In this document: positions 1 to 9,166 of the stretch, piece by piece
Layout: every line of letters starts with the position of its first letter
How positions within the stretch are numbered: position 1 is the stretch's first letter
NCBI RefSeq assembly: GCF_009828585.1
Contig: NZ_WSRZ01000020.1
Coordinates: 1 to 64,000 of the forward strand
Length of the DNA: 64,000 nucleotides
DNA from: Shewanella litoralis
Lineage (GTDB): Bacteria; Pseudomonadota; Gammaproteobacteria; Enterobacterales; Shewanellaceae
Direction of reading: 5' to 3'
Program-made: the position numbers and the translations under genes
The notes under the pieces: generated by a model
Databases searched by the model: none
What the model was told of the DNA's origin: nothing
What the model saw: only the letters and a program-made list of their open reading frames with translations

Positions 1-121
1 CCATCTCTAATTCATATTGCTGTGGACTAGGCTCTCGAAGCATGATGATAAACTTGGTTATTATCTGTACTTCTATTAGATCAAAGCCCTAGACGAATGT
101 CTAGAGCTTTGTCAGCAGTCT

Positions 122-151
122 GAAGCCATATCAAATGATATGGCTTTTTTG
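122..151 (+). terminator. Intrinsic terminator
   Basis: A 10-bp perfect stem (AGCCATATCA at 124-133 with TGATATGGCT at 136-145) is followed by six T. It would end a + strand transcript entering from the left edge. A second, weaker stem with an internal loop lies just upstream at about 83-110. Confidence 0.8.
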
Positions 152-218
152 TGGGTAAATGAGCGTAAAGGTCTCAATTTGGCAAGTACAACAGTGAAGG
201 GTTAGAGTATTTGAGCTT

Positions 219-274
219 GATGGTTTAAATATGATGGTTTAAATATGATGGTTTAAATATGATGGTTTGAATAT
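219..274. repeat. 14-bp tandem repeat, 4 units
   Basis: The unit GATGGTTTAAATAT occurs four times head to tail (219-232, 233-246, 247-260, 261-274). The first three are identical and the fourth has A to G at one position. It sits about 150 bp upstream of the efflux operon start codon, after the terminator, so it probably lies in or near the operon promoter. Each unit contains the palindromic core TTTAAA. Confidence 0.9.
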
Positions 275-420
275 GGTTATTTGAAAAAGTGCCTTGTTAC
301 AAACAAACCAAAAGCTTTACATTACTTTACGCTCATTTTTGTCCAACATAATTACAATATGTTCATATGCTAATTCACCACCAGCGGCTCCCCGCGCATT
401 GTTTATAGAGATGTCCCAAC

Positions 421-1524
421 ATGATAATAAAGCATGGCTTGAATACGCTTTCAGCGGCCTTGATGATCCTCACCACCAGCATATTAAGTGTCAATGTAAT
501 CGCGGCGCCAAAACCACAACGGGTTGAAAAAGTGGTTCCGGTGGTCACCGCAAGTGTTGAACAACATGACTTATCTCAATCTATTACGCTAATTGGTAAG
601 TTAGCCGCAACAGATTCGGTCATGATTGCGCCACAAGTGGGCGGAAAAATAGCCAATATTGCAGTGACCTCTAATCAACATGTTTCCAAAGGTCAGGTCT
701 TACTGACTTTAGACAATAGCAAGGCAAAAGCCAGTGTTTTAGAAGCTCAGGCATACCATAAAGATGAAGTGCGTAAACTCAATGAGTTTTTAAAGCTGAT
801 TAATGTCAATGCTATCACTCAAACCGAAATAGAAGCGCAAAAGTCGAGTGTCGACATTGCCCTCGCCCGTTTACAGTCAGCGCAAACTGACTTGGCCTAT
901 CACACCTTAGTGGCCCCTTTTAGCGGCAATACCGGCCTAGTTAACTTTAGCCGCGGAAAAATGGTCAGCATGAATGAAGAATTATTGTCATTAGACGACC
1001 TATCGATTCTGCAATTAGATTTACAAGTCCCTGAGCACTACTTATCACTATTAAGCACAGGTATGCCGGTCAATGCCATCAGCAGAGCCTGGGCCAAAGA
1101 AACCTTTGTCGGCAACATTATTGCTATCGACCCACGCGTTAATGAACAAACCCTAAATCTGAATATTCGCAGCCAGTTCGACAATCAACACGGTAAATTA
1201 AAACCAGGCATGATGATGTCGGCCACCCTCACCTTTCCCAGCGTTTCAGCCCCTATCGTTCCAGTGCAAGCGTTAGAGTACTCGGGCACCAAACGATTTG
1301 TGTATGTTATCAACCAGGATAACATCGCTAAACGCACTGAGGTGGTTTTAGGTGCAAGGATTAAAGATCAGGTATTAATTGAATCTGGGATCAAAATTGG
1401 CGACAACATTGTGGTCCAAGGGTTAGTGAATATGCGCGATGGCATTAAAGTGAACGACCTTGCCCATTCAAGCTCTGCAAATCAGGCCAGCATGAAAACT
1501 GCGCAAACTCAGGAGCGTAAATAA
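421..1524 (+). CDS. RND efflux periplasmic adaptor (membrane fusion protein)
   Basis: Periplasmic adaptor of a tripartite RND efflux pump, linking the inner-membrane pump encoded by the next gene to an outer-membrane channel. At 367 residues it has usual HlyD/AcrA-family length. Residues 1-28 look like a signal peptide ending near VIAAP. A lipoyl/biotinyl-like half motif (IAPQVGGKIANIAV, then V-SKGQVLLTLD) starts near residue 70, followed by a short alpha hairpin (about 95-155), the second lipoyl half (VAPFSGNTGLV) and a beta-barrel and membrane-proximal domain. No lipobox is evident. The stop codon overlaps the pump start by one base (TAATG), implying translational coupling. No outer-membrane factor gene follows, so a TolC encoded elsewhere is presumably used. 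The ribosome binding site (GAGATG) is weak. Substrate is unknown. Confidence 0.9.
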   Translation: MIIKHGLNTLSAALMILTTSILSVNVIAAPKPQRVEKVVPVVTASVEQHDLSQSITLIGKLAATDSVMIAPQVGGKIANIAVTSNQHVSKGQVLLTLDNSKAKASVLEAQAYHKDEVRKLNEFLKLINVNAITQTEIEAQKSSVDIALARLQSAQTDLAYHTLVAPFSGNTGLVNFSRGKMVSMNEELLSLDDLSILQLDLQVPEHYLSLLSTGMPVNAISRAWAKETFVGNIIAIDPRVNEQTLNLNIRSQFDNQHGKLKPGMMMSATLTFPSVSAPIVPVQALEYSGTKRFVYVINQDNIAKRTEVVLGARIKDQVLIESGIKIGDNIVVQGLVNMRDGIKVNDLAHSSSANQASMKTAQTQERK

Positions 1525-4500
1525 TGTGGCTAAGTGATACTGCAGTTAAGCGCCCGGTTGTTGCTATTGTACTCAGCTTGCTCCTTTGCGTGTTTGGCAT
1601 GGTGTCTTTTTCTAAACTGGCTGTAAGAGAAATGCCTGATGTACAAAACCCGGTTGTTACTGTGATGACAACCTACAGCGGAGCATCAGCAACCATTATG
1701 GAAAGCAAGATCACTAAAGCCCTTGAGGATGAACTCACGGGGATCAGTGGTATTGATGAAATCACCTCAACAACCCGCAATGGCATGTCACGCATATCAA
1801 TTGAGTTTGAATTAGGTTGGGATTTAACCGAGGGTGTCAGTGATGTCCGGGATGCAGTAGCCAAAGCTCAACGCCGTTTACCCGACGAAGCAGATGACCC
1901 CATAGTGTCAAAAGATAACGGCACTGGTGAGCCTTCAATCTATGTCAACTTAAGTTCAGAAAACATGGACCGGACACAATTAACGGACTACGCGCAGCGC
2001 GTTTTAGAAGACCGATTTAGCCTGATCACCGGCGTCAGTTCTGTCAATATCTCTGGCGGCCTGTATAAGGTCATGTATGTACAATTAAAGCCTCAGTTAA
2101 TGGCCGGCAGAAATGTCACAACCAGCGACATTATTAGTGCATTAAATACCGAAAACCTTGAAACACCCGGCGGTGAAGTCCGTAACGACACCACGGTAAT
2201 GTCAGTGAGAACCAAGCGTCTCTACTTCAGTCCAGAAGATTTTAATTACTTAGTGGTGCACACAGCCTCTGATGGTACGCCAATTTACCTCAAAGATGTA
2301 GCCAATGTTTTTATTGGCGCAGAGAATGAAAACTCAACTTTCAAAAGCAATGGCATTGTTAACTTAAGCCTTGGCATTGTGCCGCAGTCAGATGCCAATC
2401 CATTAGATATTTCAAAACGAGTTCAACAAGAAGTCGATAAAGTGCAAGGCTTTTTACCACAAGGCACTAAGCTCGTCGTTGACTATGATGCTAACGTGTT
2501 TATCGACCGCTCGATTAACGAGGTCTACAACACCTTACTCATTACCGGGATACTGGTTGTCTTGGTCTTGTATATTTTTATTGGCCAGGTCAGAGCCACA
2601 TTGATCCCCGCAGTAACGGTACCAGTGTCATTAATTGCGGCATTTATGGCCGCATACAGCTTGGGTTATTCGATAAATCTATTAACGTTAATGGCCTTAA
2701 TATTAGCCATTGGTTTGGTGGTTGATGATGCCATTGTGGTAGTAGAAAACATCTTTCATCATATCGAAAAAGGCGAGGAACCATTACTTGCCGCCTATAA
2801 AGGCACTCGTGAGGTGGGTTTTGCGGTCATATCGACCACACTGGTATTAGTGATGGTCTTTCTTCCAATTTCATTTATGGATGGCATGGTCGGCCTGCTT
2901 TTTACTGAGTTCTCAGTCATGTTAGCGATGTCAGTGATTTTTTCATCACTGATTGCGCTCACACTGACCCCAGTGATGGGCAGTAAGCTTCTTAAAGCTA
3001 ACGTGAAAAAAAGTCGCTTTAACCTCTGGGTTGATAAAGGTTTTGCTCGCCTTGAATCACGCTATCGCCAAATGGTGACGTGGGCACTCGCTTGGCGCAT
3101 TGCCGCCCCTGTTGTTATCTTAGCCTGTATAGGCGGCAGTTACTTACTCATGCAACAAGTCCCCTCGCAGCTTTCACCGCAAGAAGACCGTGGTGTGTTA
3201 TTTGCCTTTATCAAAGGTGCTGAAGGCACAAGTTACAATCGTATGATAGCCAACATGGACATTGTTGAGAGCCGATTGATGCCGCTTTTAGGTCAGGGCG
3301 TAGTGAAATCATTTAGCGTTGAAGCCCCTGCTTTTGGTGGTCGTGCGGGCGATCAAACTGGCTTTGCGATTATTCAATTAGAAGATTGGGCCGATCGTGA
3401 TATCGATGTCAAACAAGCACTCGGGTTAATCAGTCAAACCTTAAAAGACATTCCAGATGTGATGGTTCGACCTATGCTACCCGGCTTTAGAGGGCAATCA
3501 AGTGAGCCAGTGCAGTTTGTGCTCGGCGGTTCTGACTACCCAGAATTGTTTAAATGGGCGCAAATTCTGCAACAAGAAGCTGATGCCAGCCCGATGTTAG
3601 AAGGTGCAGACTTAGATTATGCCGAAACCACACCTGAACTGGTGGTCACCGTCGATAAACAACGTGCGGCAGAATTAGGCATTAGCGTTTCTGAAATATC
3701 AACCACACTTGAAATCATGCTCGGGGGCAGAAGTGAAACCACATTTGTTGAGCGTGGTGAAGAATATGATGTGTATCTTCGTGGTGACGAAAACAGTTTT
3801 AACAGCGTAACGGATCTCAGTAAAATTTACTTCAGAAGCGGTAAAGGTGAGCTCATCACCCTAGACACGGTGACCCATGTAGAAGAAATTGCCTCGCCGC
3901 AGCGCTTAAGTCACACCAACAAACAAAAGTCGATCACCATTAAAGCTAATTTGGGTGAAGGTTATACCCTTGGCGAAGCGCTCGATTTTCTAGAGCAACG
4001 GGCGGTTAGCTTGTTACCGACGGACATTTCTATTGCCTATACGGGTGAGTCAAAAGACTTTAAAGAAAACCAATCAGGCGTGTTGGTGGTATTTGGTCTA
4101 GCACTACTCATTGCATATCTGGTATTAGCTGCACAGTTCGAAAGCTTCATTAACCCAGCAGTGGTTATGTTCACAGTACCTATGGGAATTTTAGGCGGCT
4201 TTATCGGCCTCGCGCTCACCAATCAAGGCATGAACATTTACAGCCAGATAGGTATGATCATGTTAATTGGCATGGTGACCAAAAATGGCATTTTAATTGT
4301 CGAGTTTGCCAACCAATTACGCGATAGAGGTTTTCCACTTGATACCGCTATTATCGATGCTTCTGCACGTCGTTTACGGCCGATTCTGATGACCGCATTT
4401 ACCACCTTAATTGGCGCGATCCCGTTAATCATGTCAACAGGTGCAGGCAGCGAAAGCCGTATTGCAGTTGGAACTGTGATATTCTCCGGTATGGCATTTG

Positions 4501-4628
4501 CTACCTTCGTCACCTTATTAGTGATCCCTGCAATGTACCGTTTAATCTCAGCCTCAACTCACTCACCAGGGTACGTTGAAGCGCAACTCAATGACGCCAT
4601 TGCCGCTCAACAAGCGCAGCAGCCTTAA
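1524..4628 (+). CDS. RND efflux transporter, inner-membrane pump subunit
   Basis: Proton-driven resistance-nodulation-division exporter of the AcrB/MexB-like HAE-1 group, 1034 residues, full length for the family. It begins with the typical N-terminal helix (residues 10-30). Two large periplasmic loops (about 40-335 and 560-870) alternate with transmembrane clusters (about 335-545 and 870-1015). TM4 carries the adjacent acidic pair in GLVVDDAIVVVEN (about residue 405), which corresponds to the proton-relay aspartates of AcrB; the matching lysine is in MVTKNGILIVEFAN near residue 920. The gene is translationally coupled to the adaptor. Sequence type resembles the MexF/VexF-like pumps that are numerous in Shewanella; the exported compounds cannot be told from sequence. 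Confidence 0.93.
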   Translation: MWLSDTAVKRPVVAIVLSLLLCVFGMVSFSKLAVREMPDVQNPVVTVMTTYSGASATIMESKITKALEDELTGISGIDEITSTTRNGMSRISIEFELGWDLTEGVSDVRDAVAKAQRRLPDEADDPIVSKDNGTGEPSIYVNLSSENMDRTQLTDYAQRVLEDRFSLITGVSSVNISGGLYKVMYVQLKPQLMAGRNVTTSDIISALNTENLETPGGEVRNDTTVMSVRTKRLYFSPEDFNYLVVHTASDGTPIYLKDVANVFIGAENENSTFKSNGIVNLSLGIVPQSDANPLDISKRVQQEVDKVQGFLPQGTKLVVDYDANVFIDRSINEVYNTLLITGILVVLVLYIFIGQVRATLIPAVTVPVSLIAAFMAAYSLGYSINLLTLMALILAIGLVVDDAIVVVENIFHHIEKGEEPLLAAYKGTREVGFAVISTTLVLVMVFLPISFMDGMVGLLFTEFSVMLAMSVIFSSLIALTLTPVMGSKLLKANVKKSRFNLWVDKGFARLESRYRQMVTWALAWRIAAPVVILACIGGSYLLMQQVPSQLSPQEDRGVLFAFIKGAEGTSYNRMIANMDIVESRLMPLLGQGVVKSFSVEAPAFGGRAGDQTGFAIIQLEDWADRDIDVKQALGLISQTLKDIPDVMVRPMLPGFRGQSSEPVQFVLGGSDYPELFKWAQILQQEADASPMLEGADLDYAETTPELVVTVDKQRAAELGISVSEISTTLEIMLGGRSETTFVERGEEYDVYLRGDENSFNSVTDLSKIYFRSGKGELITLDTVTHVEEIASPQRLSHTNKQKSITIKANLGEGYTLGEALDFLEQRAVSLLPTDISIAYTGESKDFKENQSGVLVVFGLALLIAYLVLAAQFESFINPAVVMFTVPMGILGGFIGLALTNQGMNIYSQIGMIMLIGMVTKNGILIVEFANQLRDRGFPLDTAIIDASARRLRPILMTAFTTLIGAIPLIMSTGAGSESRIAVGTVIFSGMAFATFVTLLVIPAMYRLISASTHSPGYVEAQLNDAIAAQQAQQP

Positions 4629-4645
4629 TCAATACAGGTGTAATA

Positions 4646-5119
4646 ATGACTAACCTTGCAGTATTTGTAGACGTACAAAACATTTATTACACCTGTAAAC
4701 AAGGCTTTGGCCGCGCGTTTAATTACCGCGCCTTATACCAACAATTGTCAGAGCGCGGTCACATCAGCCATGCTATTGCGTATGCCATCGCACCTGCTGA
4801 CGACGGCCAAATTAAATTTCAAGATGCCCTCAAACACATTGGCTTTACCGTAAAAACCAAACCTTATATTCAACGCAGTGACGGTTCAGCAAAAGGTGAT
4901 TGGGATGTTGGCATAACCATTGATATGCTGGAGATTGCGCCACAGGTCGATGAAGTTATTTTATTGTCTGGCGACGGTGATTTTGATTTACTCCTCAAAA
5001 AAATCAACCAAAGCACACAGTGTTATACCCACGTAATAAGTGTTGAGCGATTAACCGCGAAATCGCTCAGTGACCAATGCCAACAATTTACCCCTATAGA
5101 CAACACATTATTGCGTTAA
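4646..5119 (+). CDS. NYN (LabA/DUF88-like) domain protein
   Basis: A 157-residue stand-alone NYN domain, a PIN-like fold predicted to be a metal-dependent RNA nuclease. The expected acidic residues are present: FVDVQNIYY at the N-terminus (first Asp), GDWDVGITIDML in the middle, and LLSGDGDFDLLLKKI near residue 110. No extra C-terminal domain is present. It starts 17 bases after the pump gene and is probably in the same transcript, although no functional link to efflux is known. Its RNA target and role are unknown; I infer a nuclease from the preserved acidic residues only. Confidence 0.85.
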   Translation: MTNLAVFVDVQNIYYTCKQGFGRAFNYRALYQQLSERGHISHAIAYAIAPADDGQIKFQDALKHIGFTVKTKPYIQRSDGSAKGDWDVGITIDMLEIAPQVDEVILLSGDGDFDLLLKKINQSTQCYTHVISVERLTAKSLSDQCQQFTPIDNTLLR

Positions 5120-5237
5120 TGATTTGATCATTCGCTGCATTTCATATACAACTTACCGTCAGTTTTTTACAATATTTCATCCGGTATGGTTGTGTACAAC
5201 ACATCTAGCAATGAGCACTCAATAATAAAGGTATGTC

Positions 5238-8200
5238 ATGTTTTCCCCTTGCCACAAAATAACCCATTACCTATTAGGATTATTGCTATCGCTTACCCTC
5301 GTTTTAGATGCTAACGCCAAACAATATCAAATAGAGCGTCTCAATGTCGCCGATGGTCTCCCCTCTACGATGGTGACCATGATTTACCAACAAAAAAATG
5401 GCTTTATGTGGTTTGCAACCGATGCTGGTGTTAGCCGATATGATGGCCAAGAGTTTGTTAATTTTCAGTTTTCACCTGGCACAAAAACACATATTTCCAA
5501 TAACTTTGTGACCGATGTTATCGAAGACAGCCAGGGCAATATTTGGTTTGCCACTGAAGACGGTTTAAATCAACTCAACCTTGATGATGAGGTCGTAAAC
5601 TTCCCGCTATCGCAACAGCACTTTAGCCAAAACACCAATTGGATAATGAAAATGTATCAAGACACAGAGCAAAATCTGTGGGTCGGTACGGGCAGTGGCT
5701 TACAATTAAAGCAGCCTAATTCTAGCCAATTTATTTCCATACCTTTATATTTAGATCAACAAAATATTGCGGTTGAAACATCGATTTACAGCATTATTGC
5801 CGATACACAAAATCGATTATGGCTTGGAACCGATTATGGTTTAGCCATTGTCGAACCAGAACAAAAAATCATGCGATTATTTGATGCCAGTAAAGCCACT
5901 TCGACTATAGACAATAGCGCTGTATCCAAGTTATTTAGTGATTATGTGCTCGCAAGCGAGATTGATGAAAAAGGCCTACTTTGGCTGGGTACCCAACATT
6001 TTGGACTGGTTCACTTCAACCCTCATTCAGGTGAATACCAACAATATGCAAACAGCAATAAGAAAGGCGCTATTCCAAGTGATTATGTCACCAGTATTAC
6101 CATCGATACAGACAGCAATATATGGGTAAGTACAGACAAAGGTGCTGCGCTCTTATCTGTTAAAACCGGCCAGTTTGACTTGGTTCAAGCGCAAGCATTT
6201 AATGAACACACCATCCCGAGTAATTTTGTCGATGATGTGTTTATTGATGCATCTGGGCTCGTTTGGTTTGCCACCACTCAAGGTGCTGCATATTACAGCC
6301 CACTGAAACAATCAAGCCGGATATATAAACCTTTAGCAACGCTATCTGAACTCTCAGGAGCCAATACTTACGCTATCAGCATTAATTCCCAGGGCGATGC
6401 TTGGATAGCCAATAGTAACGGCCTGGATAAAATTGATACCCAAAAACAAACGGTCAGCCTGTCACCATTAACGGTAAAGAACAATGACGCGTTAACAGGC
6501 AATATTTGGAACGTAAAGGCCGATAAAAAGGACAATCTTTGGGTTTCACACTCCAATGGACTCAGCTACCTGGACAATAACACTCAGCAAGTGAGTCACT
6601 TTGGTAACAAACCTGGCAATATTTATGGTTTTCCAGATACCGACTTCTACACAGTAAACCCTGATAATCGGGGCAATGTGTGGGTGACTGGCTATTTAGA
6701 TGCTGGTGTGATGCTATTTAACCCAAAACAGGGCCTGTTAAAGCATTACTTTAACGACAATAATAACCTTTACACCTCAGGCGGTAATTTTACTTTTGAT
6801 TCAATCATCGCCAACAATGGTGATTTATGGCTTGCGACAACCAGTGGCATTTTTATTATTGACCCTTCATCCGATACAACCGAACATTTAAGCTTGGGTA
6901 ATGAACGGGAAAACATACGTATTGGTGGAATTTATCAAGACGAACAAGGCAATATCTGGGCAGCAACTCAAGGCCTTGGGTTAGCCAAAATAACCCCGAC
7001 ACCCAATGCTGAACAGCCTTACCACATTGAGTATATTACCAGTAAAGAAGGCTTAGCCGACAATAGAATTAAAGCGGTAACCGGAGACGGTAAAGGTAAT
7101 TTATGGTTAACCAGCCGCCATGTATTAAGTAAATACGTTATACAAACAAAGCAGATCACCGACTATCCTAGTGCCATCAATGACACAAACTTAACCTTTA
7201 ATGAAGGTGCAATTGAGTTAACTCAAACTCAACTATTACTGGGCAGTAATAAAGGGGTGATACAAGTTGATACCGACCGTATTACCCAAAATCACTTCAT
7301 TGCTCCGGTGCATATCACTTCGGCTAAAATAGCCAATAAAGCTTACACTTACGGTAACACTAACAAGGTCATTGCACCGCCCAGTGTCGATTACGACAAC
7401 AATATGATCCAATTCTCTTTCGCCTCACTCGATTACACGGCCCCAGAGCGAAATATTTACCGTTTTATGTTAGCCGGATTTGATCAAGATTGGATTACCA
7501 CTCAACAACCCAATGCGATGTACACTAACCTTGCGGCGGGCGATTATGTCTTTAAAGTTCAGAGTACCAACAGCGATGGCATATGGAGTCCGCATCAAGC
7601 TGAGTTTACCTTTACGGTTAATAAAGCATGGTGGTATTACGCGTTAATCGCATCGGCTATGATCATTTTATTGATTGTTATGCTGTTTATTTTATCGCGC
7701 ATTAAACAAATTAAAGAGCTGAGCAGTAGAGCTAATTATGACAGCCTGACTGGACTTGCAAATCGATTTAACTTCAATCAGCAATTAGCCTTACTCATTA
7801 ACGATCCGCAAAAGACAGCAGCCGTTGTCTTTATCGATTTAGATCATTTTAAAGAAGTGAATGACTCAATGGGCCACGATATTGGCGATGAGCTAATTAT
7901 CCAGGTCAGTAAACGCTTACAACACTGTTTAAAACAACAAGATGTGCTGGCTCGTTTAGGCGGAGATGAATTTGCCATCATCATTGAGTATGAGCCCGCA
8001 GAGGAAGAAGTTAATCAAGATTTAGTCAACATCATCGAGCGAATTAGAATCGCGCTTAACGCCGGCTATCAAATTAGCGAATATTGGCTCAATAGCTCCG
8101 CCAGTATTGGTGTTGCTTGTTACCCAAGTGATGGGCTCGATGCCAAAACCTTATTAAAACACGCCGATACCGCCATGTATGCGGCTAAAAAAAATGGTCG

Positions 8201-9050
8201 AAATGGCAGTTACTTCTTTAATGAAAAACTCTCTACTGCACTTTTAGAAAGACTATTGATTAAAAACCAATTAAATAATGCCTTACCAGACAATCAACTC
8301 AGCGTGTTTTATCAACCAAAATGTTGTGTCAGCACTCAACGTATTTTAGGGCTTGAAGCGCTATTGCGATGGGACCACCCAACTCATGGGATGATTTTAC
8401 CTAATCGTTTTATCGATGAAGCAGAAGACAGCGGGTTAATTATTGATATCGGATTATGGGTATTAGCACAAGCATGTCAGCAAGGTTATCACTGGCATCA
8501 ACAAGGTATTTTACACGGCAATATTTCGGTAAACATATCGCCATTGCAATTGTCTCAGCCCAATATTGTGAACGATATTGCGACCATTTTACAGCTAAGC
8601 CAATTTCCGCCACATATGCTAGAACTTGAAATTACCGAATCGTTATTGATTAAAGACATCAAAGCCGCCAAAGCGGTATTGTTCCAGTTAAAGCAACTCA
8701 ACGTACGTATTGCACTTGATGATTTTGGTAAGGGCTATTCATCACTTAACTACTTAACCCAGTTTCCTATCGATACTTTAAAAATTGATAAAGCGTTTAT
8801 TAATTCAATGCTCCCAAGAGAAACCAGTAATATCGTATTAAAAAACATCATAAAACTAGGTCATGAACTAAAACTAGACGTGGTTGCAGAAGGGGTTGAA
8901 ACCCATGCACAATTAATAAAACTCAAGCATTACCAATGTAAAATTGTACAAGGCTTTCTTTTCAGTCCAGCGCTTAACTCGGCGGGAGCCCAAAATTTAT
9001 TACAACAAAGTTGTATTATGAACGACGAGCTCGAAGCAATGTATCCTTAA
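5238..9050 (+). CDS. Periplasmic beta-propeller sensor with GGDEF and EAL domains
   Basis: Membrane-bound c-di-GMP turnover protein of 1270 residues. Order: signal peptide (1-27); a long series of two-component-regulator propeller repeats with the recurring pattern WFAT-D-G / LWLGT (about 35-690), likely a double propeller in the periplasm; a Y_Y_Y domain (about 735-795); one transmembrane helix (about 797-820); GGDEF domain (835-995); EAL domain (1013-1258). The cyclase motif GGDEF is intact (residue 907) but the inhibitory RxxD site is KQQD, so product inhibition is probably lost. The EAL motif (residue 1038), ITESL, DDFGKGYSS and KIDKAF are intact, so both activities are possible. The same sensor head is usual on hybrid histidine kinases; here it drives c-di-GMP output. 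Start chosen by the AAAGG at 5227-5231. The ligand is unknown, with polysaccharide fragments a guess from related propeller kinases. Confidence 0.92.
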   Translation: MFSPCHKITHYLLGLLLSLTLVLDANAKQYQIERLNVADGLPSTMVTMIYQQKNGFMWFATDAGVSRYDGQEFVNFQFSPGTKTHISNNFVTDVIEDSQGNIWFATEDGLNQLNLDDEVVNFPLSQQHFSQNTNWIMKMYQDTEQNLWVGTGSGLQLKQPNSSQFISIPLYLDQQNIAVETSIYSIIADTQNRLWLGTDYGLAIVEPEQKIMRLFDASKATSTIDNSAVSKLFSDYVLASEIDEKGLLWLGTQHFGLVHFNPHSGEYQQYANSNKKGAIPSDYVTSITIDTDSNIWVSTDKGAALLSVKTGQFDLVQAQAFNEHTIPSNFVDDVFIDASGLVWFATTQGAAYYSPLKQSSRIYKPLATLSELSGANTYAISINSQGDAWIANSNGLDKIDTQKQTVSLSPLTVKNNDALTGNIWNVKADKKDNLWVSHSNGLSYLDNNTQQVSHFGNKPGNIYGFPDTDFYTVNPDNRGNVWVTGYLDAGVMLFNPKQGLLKHYFNDNNNLYTSGGNFTFDSIIANNGDLWLATTSGIFIIDPSSDTTEHLSLGNERENIRIGGIYQDEQGNIWAATQGLGLAKITPTPNAEQPYHIEYITSKEGLADNRIKAVTGDGKGNLWLTSRHVLSKYVIQTKQITDYPSAINDTNLTFNEGAIELTQTQLLLGSNKGVIQVDTDRITQNHFIAPVHITSAKIANKAYTYGNTNKVIAPPSVDYDNNMIQFSFASLDYTAPERNIYRFMLAGFDQDWITTQQPNAMYTNLAAGDYVFKVQSTNSDGIWSPHQAEFTFTVNKAWWYYALIASAMIILLIVMLFILSRIKQIKELSSRANYDSLTGLANRFNFNQQLALLINDPQKTAAVVFIDLDHFKEVNDSMGHDIGDELIIQVSKRLQHCLKQQDVLARLGGDEFAIIIEYEPAEEEVNQDLVNIIERIRIALNAGYQISEYWLNSSASIGVACYPSDGLDAKTLLKHADTAMYAAKKNGRNGSYFFNEKLSTALLERLLIKNQLNNALPDNQLSVFYQPKCCVSTQRILGLEALLRWDHPTHGMILPNRFIDEAEDSGLIIDIGLWVLAQACQQGYHWHQQGILHGNISVNISPLQLSQPNIVNDIATILQLSQFPPHMLELEITESLLIKDIKAAKAVLFQLKQLNVRIALDDFGKGYSSLNYLTQFPIDTLKIDKAFINSMLPRETSNIVLKNIIKLGHELKLDVVAEGVETHAQLIKLKHYQCKIVQGFLFSPALNSAGAQNLLQQSCIMNDELEAMYP

Positions 9051-9166
9051 TATTTACTGCGCTCGTCAACACTCAATGAAGCAAGGCCTTAGTGCATTGC
9101 ATATCACTTTAGTGATAAAAGGTGTATCATCCGCCCGTTAATGTTGAACCTGACAAAAAGGATTTC

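Larger units (their letters stand above)
1..420. other. Intergenic region at left edge
   Basis: No gene can be supported here. The + strand reading frame beginning at base 3 is open to a TAG at 90-92 and could be the end of a gene lying left of the window, but about 29 residues are too few to recognise. The region holds a hairpin (about 83-110), an intrinsic terminator (124-150), a four-unit 14-bp tandem repeat (219-274), and the leader of the efflux operon, whose promoter I could not define. Confidence 0.6.

Noticed and set aside
294-527. 77-codon + strand open frame overlapping the adaptor gene start
   Set aside because: No ribosome site, composition unlike a protein of this genome, and it overlaps the signal-peptide region of a clear gene in another frame.
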